Assembly (NCBI GenBank): GCA_947631235.1
Contig: CANRKO010000001.1
Location: forward strand, 186,001 to 250,000
DNA: 64,000 nt
Direction of reading: 5' to 3'
DNA from: an uncultured Clostridia bacterium
GTDB taxonomy: Bacteria > Bacillota > Clostridia > UBA1381
Shown here: positions 8,152 to 17,535 of the stretch, piece after piece
Position numbering within the stretch: the first letter of the stretch is position 1
Layout: every line of letters begins with the position of its first letter
The notes under the pieces: model-generated
Databases searched by the model: none
What the model saw: only the letters and a program-made list of their open reading frames with translations
What the model was told of the DNA's origin: nothing
Translations under genes and position numbers: made by a program

Positions 8152-9684
8152 TTAAAAATCACTCTGTACCCACTCGCCGCAGGCGTCGCACGTTACAACG
8201 CCGTTTCTGCCGTAGAAATCGGACATGGCGAGACGGGTCGTTTTATCGTCCTTGAAGTACACGAGATTGTCTATAATCGCGAACCCGCGCAGCTTGTAGC
8301 CGTAGAGTTTTTGCATATTGCTGCCGTCCAGATCGCCCATATACAGACCATTAAACGCCAGAAACAGCTTGCCGTTATGTACCTGAATACTGTCCGCGTA
8401 CCCAACGTAAATGTCGTTTGAGCCGTCGAGGTTCACCCTGTACACCTCGTTGCGCATCGGATGCTTGTAGTACACCATATCGTCCCACTGCGCGAGCAGC
8501 GTTATATCGAGCCACGTCGGGTCGCTTTGATGCACGAGGTGGTTGTCGCTGCCGTCAATGTTTATGCAGTAAATATCCTGACCGTGGTCGGGCTGCTTGT
8601 ATATTATCTTATCGTTGTGCTGCTGGTTCTTCTCGACGAGAGCGTTCAGCCTTGTAAGCGGCACCATATTACCGCCGTCAAGGTCGCACCGCATGAGGTT
8701 GCCGAACCACACGCCGTCCTCGATGAGTATGTAATCGCCGTAGAATATGCAGTTGAACGGGTACAGTTTAGAATACACGCTGTCGCCCGTGTCGACCGTG
8801 TACAGCGCGCTGCCGTCCTCATACAGCGCGTACATGACGTTTCTGCCGTCTATGTTGAAGTAAATATAGTCCTTGTACTTCTCGGCGTACTTAATATGCG
8901 TGTCAACAAGCTGCTGTTTTTCGCCGGTGTTGACGTTCAGGCGGTACAGTATACCGCTTTTCGTGCCGCCGCCGTCGAGTTCGACGTAGTACACGTACCC
9001 GTCCTCCGCCTTGACCTTGTACACGGAACGGTCAACCAAAAGTTCCTCGCCGCTTAAACTGTTCGCACGGTAGAGGTACTGATTTTTCTTGTCAATGTAG
9101 TACACGTACCCGTCGCTTATTTCAAGCGCCTCGACCTGCCTTTTCGACAAAAGCCGTCTGCCGCGCCCGTTTTTGCCGACGCAGTAGAGGTACTGGAAAT
9201 CGGAGTCGGACGCGTAGTAAACCGTACCCTGCACGTCGCGTCGGCTGTCTATTACGACACGGTTATTGTCGCCGTCCCAGTTTACGCACGCGCTCAGCGT
9301 TTCCGACACGGCTCTTACGGGAATGTACGTGTAATCGCCTATAAGTCTCGCGGGTACGTCAAGTTTTTCGTCCGACACCCAGTAAGGCTTGCCGTCGGAA
9401 TTAAACACGCCCGCGCTCATTGTGCCTTTTAAAAGGTCGATTGATATAAACTCGTCCTCACGCGACGCCCAAACCGTCTGCGCGCCGCCGTCCCATGTAA
9501 CGTCCGCGTCGAGAGATTCAAACACGGCTCTCATCGGCACAAGCACGCGTCCGTCTATGTTTACGGGCGCGGTTTCCGTGTAGAGCGGCTCGCCGTCTAT
9601 AAATATTTCAATTTCACCCTCCGCCGCCGCACTTATTCCGAGAGCAATAAAAAAGGCGGCAAACAGTGCAAACAGTTTTTTCAC
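8152..9684 (-). CDS. Secreted copper-amine-oxidase-N / DUF5050 propeller protein
   Basis: The 510-residue protein has a signal peptide (MKKLFALFAAFFIALGISAAA), a copper-amine-oxidase N-terminal-like domain (about 25-135, motifs GRVLVPMRAVFESL and YIPVRAVSETL), and then repeated YVYYID/YLYRAN/YIYFNID-type strands (about 140-490) typical of DUF5050 six-bladed propellers. The CuAO-N domain in Clostridia is a cell-wall module and not an oxidase. It is probably a surface protein of unknown ligand. Its start overlaps the tmk stop by 4 bases, making it the last gene of the parE operon run. Confidence 0.8.
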   Translation of the reverse strand: MKKLFALFAAFFIALGISAAAEGEIEIFIDGEPLYTETAPVNIDGRVLVPMRAVFESLDADVTWDGGAQTVWASREDEFISIDLLKGTMSAGVFNSDGKPYWVSDEKLDVPARLIGDYTYIPVRAVSETLSACVNWDGDNNRVVIDSRRDVQGTVYYASDSDFQYLYCVGKNGRGRRLLSKRQVEALEISDGYVYYIDKKNQYLYRANSLSGEELLVDRSVYKVKAEDGYVYYVELDGGGTKSGILYRLNVNTGEKQQLVDTHIKYAEKYKDYIYFNIDGRNVMYALYEDGSALYTVDTGDSVYSKLYPFNCIFYGDYILIEDGVWFGNLMRCDLDGGNMVPLTRLNALVEKNQQHNDKIIYKQPDHGQDIYCINIDGSDNHLVHQSDPTWLDITLLAQWDDMVYYKHPMRNEVYRVNLDGSNDIYVGYADSIQVHNGKLFLAFNGLYMGDLDGSNMQKLYGYKLRGFAIIDNLVYFKDDKTTRLAMSDFYGRNGVVTCDACGEWVQSDF

Positions 9685-10355
9685 TTTAACAACTCCTTAA
9701 CCAAGGCGTATATATCACTGTGAATATCGTCCACGGTTCTCACCGCGCCGTTCCCGACGCACTTTATCCGTTTCCAGCCGAACTTTTCCGCGACGTACAC
9801 AGCGTTTGCGTAGCTTTTTTCGAGGTATGCGCGGTCGCTTTCGTGTATATCCTTGACCTCGCCGTCCGTGGACTTGTTGCGCCTGTCTTTCATCAACTCC
9901 GCGCCGTACTCGGGCGGCATATCGAGAAAAATCGTCGCGTCGGGGCGGGGGAGAGAGAACACGCCGTACTCCAGATTGTCGAGCCAGATAAGAAACTTGT
10001 CCTTTTCCGTTTCGTCGTCGATTTTACTCGCCTGGTGTATGAGGTTTGACGAAACGTACCTGTCGGCGATTATGATTTTACCGCCGTCGTAATCCTTGCC
10101 CCAATCGGTGCGGAACGTGGCGAAACGGTCGGACGCGAAAAGAACGGACGTCGCGTACGCGTTTACGTCCGACGGCTTTTCTCCGAACGCGCCGTTAAGG
10201 TACATCTTAACGAGAGTCGACGACGGGTTATCGTACGCGGGGAACGATACCTGCCTTACCGGCAGTCCTTCGCCTGTGAGACGCTTTGTCAAAAGCTCCG
10301 TCTGCGTCTGCTTGCCGCTGGCGTCAACGCCGTCTATCGCTATAAGTATTCCCAT
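9681..10355 (-). CDS. tmk: Thymidylate kinase
   Basis: The 224-residue enzyme phosphorylates dTMP to dTDP. The P-loop GVDASGKQTQ lies at residues about 9-18, with the DR(Y) motif in IIIADRYVSSN and a lid region rich in Arg/Lys (MKDRRNKSTD). ATG 10355 is chosen because GGCGGG sits 6-7 bases upstream; a TTG at 10361 is the longer alternative. It follows the TagA-like gene by 14 bases. Its product supports DNA synthesis, in keeping with topoisomerase genes earlier in the same run. Confidence 0.88.
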   Translation of the reverse strand: MGILIAIDGVDASGKQTQTELLTKRLTGEGLPVRQVSFPAYDNPSSTLVKMYLNGAFGEKPSDVNAYATSVLFASDRFATFRTDWGKDYDGGKIIIADRYVSSNLIHQASKIDDETEKDKFLIWLDNLEYGVFSLPRPDATIFLDMPPEYGAELMKDRRNKSTDGEVKDIHESDRAYLEKSYANAVYVAEKFGWKRIKCVGNGAVRTVDDIHSDIYALVKELLK

Positions 10356-10369
10356 AGTCAATCCCGCCT

Positions 10370-11110
10370 TTATTCCTGCTCGTATTTCTTGCCGTTTTTC
10401 AAAACCGTCAGCGCGAATTTGGGTAGGTCAGCCATACGCTTTGCCCTCCACGGTTCCTTGCACAGACGGTAGAACCATTCCAGACCCGTCTTGCAGAAAA
10501 ATTCGGGCGCGCGTTCAGCCGTGCCGGCGAACACGTCAAGACTTCCGCCGATACCCATAGCGACGCGTATATTCGTAAGGCTCGCCTTGTTTTGGTCTAT
10601 CCACTGCTCCTGTTTCGGTGCGCCGAGACATACGAAAATCATATCCGCGCCCGACTCGTTTATTTCGCGCACAATCTCACTTACCTCATCGTCCTTAAAA
10701 TAACCGTTTCTCATACCGGCAATTTTAAGACCGGGATAATCCTTTGCGAGATTTTCCGCAGCCTTTTCCGCAACGCCGGGCTTGCCGCCGAACAGGAACA
10801 GGCTGTGCTCGGACGCGCTCATTTTACCTAGCACCTTTTTTGCAATATCAAATCCCGCCGCACGCTCCTTTAGCGGCTTTTTGAGTATTCTCGACGCGTA
10901 CACGACGCCGATACCGTCGGCTGTCAGCAAGTCCGCGCCGTTCAGAAGGCTTGCAAATTCGCCGTCTCTGTACGCCCGCATTATAATTTCGGAGTTGGGA
11001 GTAAAAACCGAGTGGAATTTGTCCTCCTCCATAAACCGCATAATGAGGTCTGCCGCCTCGTCAATCGTGACCATATCGACCTTTACGCCGAGTATATTCA
11101 CCTTATCCAT
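10370..11110 (-). CDS. WecG/TagA/CpsF family glycosyltransferase
   Basis: The 246-residue protein shows the family signatures TPNSEIIMRA, LLTADGIGVV, LFGGKPGVAEKAA and VCLGAPKQEQWI. TagA (TarA) transfers ManNAc from UDP-ManNAc to GlcNAc-diphospho-undecaprenol, committing lipid carrier to wall teichoic acid; related enzymes make other surface glycans. No other teichoic-acid genes are nearby, so the exact glycan is open. A C-terminal amphipathic segment (WFYRLCKEPWRAKRMADL) matches the membrane-binding tail of the family. Confidence 0.85.
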   Translation of the reverse strand: MDKVNILGVKVDMVTIDEAADLIMRFMEEDKFHSVFTPNSEIIMRAYRDGEFASLLNGADLLTADGIGVVYASRILKKPLKERAAGFDIAKKVLGKMSASEHSLFLFGGKPGVAEKAAENLAKDYPGLKIAGMRNGYFKDDEVSEIVREINESGADMIFVCLGAPKQEQWIDQNKASLTNIRVAMGIGGSLDVFAGTAERAPEFFCKTGLEWFYRLCKEPWRAKRMADLPKFALTVLKNGKKYEQE

Positions 11111-11128
11111 ATTATCTTCCTCCGCGTT

Positions 11129-12499
11129 TTACCGCTCGTCGAGCGGAACATATTCCTTTTCACCTATGATAGACTTGTACGCCGGACGTATGATCCTGCC
11201 GCAGCCGATGGTTTCCTCCAAACGGTGTGCGCTCCAGCCTGTAATTCTCGCAATCGCGAAAAGCGGCGTATACATCTCCGGCGGTATGCCGAGCATCTTG
11301 TACACAAAGCCCGAATACATATCCACGTTCGCGCACATAACCTTGTCGTTGTGGCGTATTTCGGCGAACAGTCCCGCCGTAAGTCGTTCTATAGATTTAT
11401 ACAACTCAAATTCCTCGCGGTACTCGGGACTCAGCGTCACAAGCTGTTCAGCCTTTTCCTTAAGCAGCACGCAGCGCGGGTCGGAGTACGTGTAAATGGC
11501 GTGACCCATACCGTATATAAGACCGGTGCGGTCGTAAGCGTCCTTCTTCAAAATCTTAACGAGATAATCGGAAAGTTCGCCGTCGTCCGACCAGTTACCG
11601 ACGTTCGCCTTAATCTCCTCAATCATACCCATAACCTTCGCGTTCGCGCCGCCGTGTTTTGGACCTTTGAGTGAACCGACAGCCGCCGCGATCGCGCTGT
11701 ATGTATCCGTACCCGACGATGACACCACGCGCGTCGTGAACGCCGAGTTGTTACCGCCGCCGTGTTCCGCGTGAACCATGAGCAGCAAATCGAGCATTTC
11801 CGCCTCCTCGCGTGTGTACCTGTTGTCGGGGCGCAGCATGTAAAGCAGATTTTCAGCCGTCGACAAATCCTTTTGCGGCGCGTGCAGGTAAAGACTGTTG
11901 CCGTCGTGGTAGTGGCTCTTTGCCTGATAGCCGTACGCCGCCATGACCGGCAGACGCGCTATAAGCTCTATCGACTGCCTGAGTATATTGCCGACCGATA
12001 TGTCGTCGGGGTTGGAATCATACGAGTACGACGCGAGTACCGCGCGGGCGATTTTATTCATAATGTTGCCGCTCGGCGCTTTTAATATCATATCCTCCGT
12101 AAATCCGGGCGGGAGGGGGCGCAGTATACCGATAAGCGATGAAAATTCCCTTAGCGTGTTTTTGTCGGGCAGATGTCCGAACAAGAGCAGATACGCCACC
12201 TCGTCAAAGCCGAAACGCTGTTCTTTTTCGCAGTTTCTTACAAGGTCAAAGAGGTCGTAACCCCTGTAGCGGAGGTGACCCTCTATCGGCACTTTTTTGC
12301 CGTCCTTCATCTCGTATCCTATAACCGAGCCTATCGAGGTAAGTCCCGCCATAACGCCCGTGCCGTCGTCGTTCCTGAGACCTCTTTTAACGTCGTAATC
12401 CTTAAACAGATTTTTTGAAAAGGGCTTGTATATGTCCGTCGCCTCTTTTTCAAAGCGCGGCTGCAATTTTTCCCTCAGCTCGTCATTGATGTATTCCAT
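11129..12499 (-). CDS. gltA: Citrate synthase
   Basis: The 456-residue enzyme condenses acetyl-CoA and oxaloacetate. The catalytic triad regions are visible: HAEHGGGNNS, GMGHAIYTYSDPR and the Asp in CANVDMYSG. A 2-methylcitrate synthase cannot be fully excluded, but no methylcitrate genes are present. An aconitase gene lies elsewhere in the window (38870), so the cell can make 2-oxoglutarate precursors by the oxidative branch. It sits 35 bases after parC and 18 bases before the TagA-like gene, an unusual operon partner. AAAGGGA precedes the ATG. Confidence 0.9.
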   Translation of the reverse strand: MEYINDELREKLQPRFEKEATDIYKPFSKNLFKDYDVKRGLRNDDGTGVMAGLTSIGSVIGYEMKDGKKVPIEGHLRYRGYDLFDLVRNCEKEQRFGFDEVAYLLLFGHLPDKNTLREFSSLIGILRPLPPGFTEDMILKAPSGNIMNKIARAVLASYSYDSNPDDISVGNILRQSIELIARLPVMAAYGYQAKSHYHDGNSLYLHAPQKDLSTAENLLYMLRPDNRYTREEAEMLDLLLMVHAEHGGGNNSAFTTRVVSSSGTDTYSAIAAAVGSLKGPKHGGANAKVMGMIEEIKANVGNWSDDGELSDYLVKILKKDAYDRTGLIYGMGHAIYTYSDPRCVLLKEKAEQLVTLSPEYREEFELYKSIERLTAGLFAEIRHNDKVMCANVDMYSGFVYKMLGIPPEMYTPLFAIARITGWSAHRLEETIGCGRIIRPAYKSIIGEKEYVPLDER

Positions 12500-12534
12500 T
12501 TATATCACGTCCCTTTCTGATTATTTGAGCCGTA

Positions 12535-14739
12535 CTATATAAGGCTCATCTGCGCGTCCGAAATCGCACTTCCCGCAGCGGGAATATTTCGCGAACGGTA
12601 CTTGTCGGCGTCCTCGATAACGCCCTCGTCCGCGCCCACGACCCTTACGATCACGCTGCCCTTACGGCGCAGCGTCATAGCCTGCACGCCCTGCGTACTC
12701 TTTGTGGCTTTCAGCGGTATCTTTGCGGTGTTAAGGCACAGCGCGCGGTTGTTGTTCGACATAAGAATAACGTCCGTGTCGCCCTCGATAAAACGTATAT
12801 CGCACATGGGCGACTTGTCGCTGTACGCGCCGATAAGCTTTTTACGGTTTGTTTTCGTCTCGTAATTTTTAAGTTCCACCTTCGCCATTTTACCGTTCTC
12901 AAACGTGAACAGCATATATCCGCTATAGTCCGCCGTGACGACGACGTAAAGCACTCTCTCGTCCTCGTCGAGACCCAAAAGACCGGGGAGGTATTCGCCC
13001 ATTGTGCTCACCTTCGCGTCGGGCATATCGTAAGTTTTCATCTTGTACGCGGCGCACTTGTCGGTGAAGAATATAAGTTCCGTCTTGTTCGTCGTCTCTA
13101 TCGTCTGTAAAATCTCGTCGTTTTCCTTTAGCTTATGCTCGTTTGTGCTTGAACGCAGCGACACAGCCGAAATCTTTTTGAAGTAATTCTCCTTCGTGAA
13201 GAAAATCGTCAGAGGATAGTCGTCGACCGTGACGATCTCCTTGTACTCCGTCACGTCCTCGCTCGTTATAAGCGTTGTTTTTCTTTCCTGACCGTACTTT
13301 TTGCTTATCCGTTTAAGCTGGTCGGCGATTACCTTTTTAACTTCCTTATCGTCGCCGAGTATGCGGTTAAGTTCGTCAAGCTCCTCCATGAGCTTTTCGA
13401 TGTCGGCTGTGCGGTTTAAGATATATTCGCGGTTCAAATTACGCAGCTTTATCTCCGCGACGTACTCCGCCTGCACCTTGTCTATACCGAAACCGTCCAT
13501 GAGGTTCGGCACAACGTCCGCCTCATGCTCCGTGTGACGTATGATTGAAATCGCCTTGTCTATATCGAGCAAAATCTTTTTAAGACCCGTGAGAAGGTGC
13601 AGACGCTCGCTCTTTTTGTCTATGTCGTATTTTATGCCGTTCTTCACGCACTCCATACGGAACTTTATCCATTCGAGCAGTATGTCGCGCACGCCCAGAA
13701 CAACGGGGCGCGTCTTTATAAGCACGTTGAAGTTACAGCTGAAGGTATCCTCCAGCGGCGTTAATTTATACAGCTTTGACATCAGCATATCGGGATCCGT
13801 GCCGCGCTTTAAATCGAGCGTTATCTTAAAGCCGTCAAGACCGGTCTCGTCGCGTGCGTCGCTTATTTCCCGCAGCTTGTTCGTCTTTACCAAATCCATA
13901 AACTTTCCGATTATCGCCTCGGACGTTGTGGTATACGGTATCTCGGTTATCTCTATGCAGTTGTTCTTTTTGTCGTAGACGTACTTTGCCCGCATTTTAA
14001 AGCTGCCGCGGCCCGTTTCGTATATGGCGCGCATCTCGTCCTCGTTGTATATTATATCCGCGCCCATAGAAAAGTCGGGCGCGGGCATATACTTCATAAC
14101 GTCCGCCTTCTCGTTCTTTAAAAGCGCGACCGTCGCGGCGCACGTCTCCGCGAGGTTAAACGAGCATATGTTGCTCGCCATACCTACCGCGATACCCTGA
14201 TTGGGGTTTACGAGTATATTCGGGAACGCCGTCGGCAAAAGCGTCGGCTCCTGCATTTCGCCGTCGTAGTTATCGACGAATTTAACGGTGTTTTTGTTTA
14301 TATCACCGAAAATCTCCTGACATATCGGTTCGAGCCTTACCTCGGTGTATCTCGGCGCGGCGTAAGCCATATCGCGCGAAAACTGCTTGCCGAAATTGCC
14401 CTGCGACTCCACAAGCGGGTGCAAAAGCGCCTCGTGACCGCGCGTGAGACGCACCATCGTCTCGTAAATCGTCGCGTCGCCGTGGGGGTTCAGTTTCATC
14501 GTCTGACCGACCACGTTAGCCGATTTCGTGAACTTGCCGCCCAAAAGCCCCATTTTGTACATCGTGTACAAAAGCTTTCTGTGCGCGGGCTTAAAGCCGT
14601 CTATTTCGGGTATCGCTCGCGACACTATAACGCTCATCGCGTAGGGCATATAGTTTTTTTCGAGCGTTTCCGTTATCGGCTGCTCGTCTATCGGAGCGTA
14701 AACTATTTCCTCGTCCTCTGTCTTTTTCTTTCTTGCCAT
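12535..14739 (-). CDS. parC: DNA topoisomerase IV-type subunit A (ParC-like)
   Basis: The 734-residue subunit carries the active-site Tyr131 in AAPRYTEVRL, the breakage-reunion core, and a C-terminal beta-pinwheel that lacks an obvious GyrA box. This favours topoisomerase IV (decatenation) over gyrase. In the quinolone-determining loop (NPHGDATIYE) the position equal to E. coli GyrA Ser83 is Ala89 and that equal to Asp87 is Glu93. It is 23 bases after parE. A true gyrase pair would be expected elsewhere in the genome. Confidence 0.85.
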   Translation of the reverse strand: MARKKKTEDEEIVYAPIDEQPITETLEKNYMPYAMSVIVSRAIPEIDGFKPAHRKLLYTMYKMGLLGGKFTKSANVVGQTMKLNPHGDATIYETMVRLTRGHEALLHPLVESQGNFGKQFSRDMAYAAPRYTEVRLEPICQEIFGDINKNTVKFVDNYDGEMQEPTLLPTAFPNILVNPNQGIAVGMASNICSFNLAETCAATVALLKNEKADVMKYMPAPDFSMGADIIYNEDEMRAIYETGRGSFKMRAKYVYDKKNNCIEITEIPYTTTSEAIIGKFMDLVKTNKLREISDARDETGLDGFKITLDLKRGTDPDMLMSKLYKLTPLEDTFSCNFNVLIKTRPVVLGVRDILLEWIKFRMECVKNGIKYDIDKKSERLHLLTGLKKILLDIDKAISIIRHTEHEADVVPNLMDGFGIDKVQAEYVAEIKLRNLNREYILNRTADIEKLMEELDELNRILGDDKEVKKVIADQLKRISKKYGQERKTTLITSEDVTEYKEIVTVDDYPLTIFFTKENYFKKISAVSLRSSTNEHKLKENDEILQTIETTNKTELIFFTDKCAAYKMKTYDMPDAKVSTMGEYLPGLLGLDEDERVLYVVVTADYSGYMLFTFENGKMAKVELKNYETKTNRKKLIGAYSDKSPMCDIRFIEGDTDVILMSNNNRALCLNTAKIPLKATKSTQGVQAMTLRRKGSVIVRVVGADEGVIEDADKYRSRNIPAAGSAISDAQMSLI

Positions 14740-14762
14740 GTTTTATTCCTTTCAAACGGATT

Positions 14763-16781
14763 TTAACTCAAATCTAGCATTTCCATATAATCGCCGCCGA
14801 AGTCGGCAATGTAATCTTTTCTTTCCTGCAGACTGTCGCCCAGGAGAATATCGAACATTCTCGCTGTTCTCTCCGCATTTTCGGGCGTTACGCGTATAAG
14901 ACGGCGCGTGGCGGGGTGCATCGTCGTGAGACTCATCATGTCCGGCTGGTTCTCGCCCAGACCCTTCGACCGCTTAATATCGTAGTCGTCCTTATCCTTG
15001 CTAAGCCCTTGCTCGTTTAACATTTTCAAAATGTCGTCCTTCTCGCTGTCTGTGTAGGCAAAATGCTTTTCGCCCTTCCTTTTACCCTTCGTAACGGCTA
15101 TCTCGTACAGCGGCGACTCCGCGATATACACCTTGCCCTTATCAATGAGCGTCGGCATGAGGCGGTAAATCATCGTAAGCACGAGCGTACGTATCTGAAA
15201 GCCGTCAACGTCCGCGTCGGTACAGATTATGACCTTATCCCAGCGCAGCTTGTCAAGGCTGAACGATTCGATACCGCGGTGGTTGCCAGCCTTTATTTCC
15301 ACTCCGCAGCCCAGAACTTTCACAAGGTCGGTTATAATATCGCTCTTGAAAATTCGCGGGTAGTCCACCTTTAAGCAGTTTAATATCTTGCCGCGTATCG
15401 GCATGATTGCCTGGAACATCGGGTCACGCGCCAGCTTGCACGAGCCGAGCGCGCTGTCGCCCTCGACGATGTACACCTCGCGTTTCGTAATGTCCTTTGT
15501 GCGGCAGTCCACGAACTTTTCGACGCGGTTCGTAATATCCATCGTGCCTGTAAGCTTGCCCTTGATCTCGATCCTCGTCTTTTCGGCTCTTTCACGGCTG
15601 CGCTTGTTCACAAGCACCTGGTTCGCTATCTTTTCCGCGTCGGTCTTGTTTTCGATAAAGTACACTTCAAGCTGCGCGCGCAGAAATTCCGTCATAGCGT
15701 CCTGTATGAATTTGTTGTTTATCGCCTTTTTCGTCTGGTTCTCGTAACTCGTCTGCGTCGAGAACGAGTTTATGACGAGCGCGAGACAGTCCGCAACGTC
15801 CACAAAGCTTATCTTTGAGTCGCTCTTGGCGTACTTGCCGTTTTGCTTTAAATACTTGTCGATTGCGTACACAAACGCGTTTTTAACAGCCTTGTCGGGC
15901 GAGCCGCCGTGTTCGAGGTAGCTTGAATTGTGGTAGTATTCGAGCATATTAACCTTATTTGAAAAGCAGAACGCGACCTGCATCTTCATCTTATAGTCCT
16001 CTTTGTCGGCTCTGTCGCGTCCCTCTCTTTCCGTTTCCCACGTCTCGACCGTCGTAAAGCCCGTGTCGCCGACCGTTTCCTTGAGGTAATCCACAATACC
16101 TTCCTCATAGAAATACTCGGTCATTTCCATGCCGTTTTCCGTCTCATTATAGAACACGAACCTAATACCGGCGTTTACCATAGCCTGCTTGTTCAGCGTG
16201 TCCTTGTAGTATTCGACGGGTATCTCCGTTTCCGTGAAAACGTCCTTGTCTGGTTTCCAGCGCTGCGTCGTGCCGGTCTGCACGCTCCTTGTGTCACGCT
16301 TTTGAAGACCGCCTATATTTTCGCCCTTTTCAAAGTGCAGCGTGTAAACCGTCTTGTCGCGCACGACCGTAACGTCCATATACTCGCTTGAATACTGTGT
16401 CGCGCACGCGCCCAGACCGTTGAGACCGAGACTGTAGCTGTACATACCGCCTTTGTTGTTGTCGTATTTACCGCCCGCGTAAAGCTCGCAGTACACAAGT
16501 TCCCAGTTGTAGCGTCCCTCCGCCTCGTTGTAGTCGAGAGGTATGCCGCGTCCGTGGTCGCGAACCTCTATCGAACCGTCCGCGAAACGCGTAACTTCGA
16601 TAAGATCGCCGTAGCCCTCGCGCGCCTCGTCGATAGAATTTGACAATATTTCAAAAAAAGAATGCTCGCAGCCCTCCAATCCGTCCGAGCCGAATATAAC
16701 AGCCGGACGCTTTCTTACTCTGTCCGCGCCCTTCAGGCTCGTTATGGAGTCGTTGCCGTATTCCTGTTTCTTTTTCGCCAT
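14763..16781 (-). CDS. parE: DNA topoisomerase IV-type subunit B (ParE-like)
   Basis: The 672-residue ATPase subunit has the GHKL site (catalytic Glu44 in FFEILSNSIDEA, then DHGRGIPL and GLNGLGACAT), the transducer domain, and a Toprim domain with EGDSALG and DADVDGFQI. It supplies ATP-driven strand passage with ParC. It is the first gene of the leftward run and has a promoter at 16833-16862. The ribosome site GAAAGGA lies about 11 bases from the ATG. Confidence 0.87.
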   Translation of the reverse strand: MAKKKQEYGNDSITSLKGADRVRKRPAVIFGSDGLEGCEHSFFEILSNSIDEAREGYGDLIEVTRFADGSIEVRDHGRGIPLDYNEAEGRYNWELVYCELYAGGKYDNNKGGMYSYSLGLNGLGACATQYSSEYMDVTVVRDKTVYTLHFEKGENIGGLQKRDTRSVQTGTTQRWKPDKDVFTETEIPVEYYKDTLNKQAMVNAGIRFVFYNETENGMEMTEYFYEEGIVDYLKETVGDTGFTTVETWETEREGRDRADKEDYKMKMQVAFCFSNKVNMLEYYHNSSYLEHGGSPDKAVKNAFVYAIDKYLKQNGKYAKSDSKISFVDVADCLALVINSFSTQTSYENQTKKAINNKFIQDAMTEFLRAQLEVYFIENKTDAEKIANQVLVNKRSRERAEKTRIEIKGKLTGTMDITNRVEKFVDCRTKDITKREVYIVEGDSALGSCKLARDPMFQAIMPIRGKILNCLKVDYPRIFKSDIITDLVKVLGCGVEIKAGNHRGIESFSLDKLRWDKVIICTDADVDGFQIRTLVLTMIYRLMPTLIDKGKVYIAESPLYEIAVTKGKRKGEKHFAYTDSEKDDILKMLNEQGLSKDKDDYDIKRSKGLGENQPDMMSLTTMHPATRRLIRVTPENAERTARMFDILLGDSLQERKDYIADFGGDYMEMLDLS

Positions 16782-16832
16782 CTGTGCAATTTCCTTTCTT
16801 AACCAAAATCAAGATATAGAAGTTCTATTATA

Positions 16833-16862
16833 ATTATACCACCACATATGCTATTCTGTCAA
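16833..16862 (-). promoter_or_regulatory. Promoter for the parE-parC-gltA run
   Basis: On the minus strand: TTGACA (16862-16857), 18-base spacer, TATAAT (16838-16833) with TGG just upstream of the -10. Confidence 0.75.
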
Positions 16863-16993
16863 ATACGGCGGTTTCTCGTTTAGATTAAAATAATGTTACA
16901 AAACTCAAAATTCTTCGCATAAGTATTGTTTTGACGGAAAAATTGTGATAAAATTTAAATGTATTATGTTAACGGAAAGGTAAGGAAACGAAG

Positions 16994-17515
16994 ATGATGA
17001 ACGCCGCATATGTATATCTTCAGATATACAGACTGTTTGACGATGTGACGCCCGTCAGAGCCGACTGCGGAAAACTGTGTAACAAGGCTTGCTGCAAGGG
17101 CGAAGACAGCGGTATGCTGCTGTTCCCGGGCGAGGAAGAAGTCTTTAAACTTTTAAACCCAGACGGAATACGCGTTGAGAAAACAAATCTTCAATACGAG
17201 TTTGAGGGGAAAAAGCACACCGTTTCGCTTGCTGTGTGCGGCGGAACGTGCGACCGTTTTCAAAGACCGCTTGCGTGCAGAATTTTTCCGCTCACGCCTT
17301 ATCTTTCAAAGGACGGCAGCATGGAAATTATTGTAGACCCACGGGGGAAGGGTATATGCCCTATGGCGAAGGCGCTGCTTTTGGAGGATTTCGACGGCGC
17401 GTTTGTGCGCAACGTTCGCCGTGCGTTCACGCTGCTTATGAAAAATGCGCGGTTTGGGGCTTTTATGAAAATGTACTCGGAATATATTGACGAGTTTGGA
17501 AAATTTTATAACTGA
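16994..17515 (+). CDS. Cysteine-cluster protein, YkgJ-like metal-binding candidate
   Basis: This 173-residue soluble protein has Cys groups at CGKLCNKACC (about residues 24-33), CGGTCDRFQRPLACRIFPL (about 81-99) and GICPMAK. The C-x(n)-R-P-x-A-C-R-(I/V)-F-P-L pattern is typical of the YkgJ-type zinc/iron-chelating family of unknown role. ATG 16994 or 16997 follows GGAAAGG. The stop overlaps by one base an in-frame ATG of the next gene, so the pair is probably an operon. Confidence 0.6.
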   Translation: MMNAAYVYLQIYRLFDDVTPVRADCGKLCNKACCKGEDSGMLLFPGEEEVFKLLNPDGIRVEKTNLQYEFEGKKHTVSLAVCGGTCDRFQRPLACRIFPLTPYLSKDGSMEIIVDPRGKGICPMAKALLLEDFDGAFVRNVRRAFTLLMKNARFGAFMKMYSEYIDEFGKFYN

Positions 17516-17535
17516 TGGATTGGAAGGGATTTAAT

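Noticed and set aside
8461-9057. Plus-strand 198-codon ORF rich in Val
   Set aside because: It is antisense to the well-supported secreted propeller gene and has no recognisable family or ribosome site.
11129-12499. 2-methylcitrate synthase of propionate breakdown
   Set aside because: No prpB, prpD or related genes are in the operon; general citrate synthase is the safer call.
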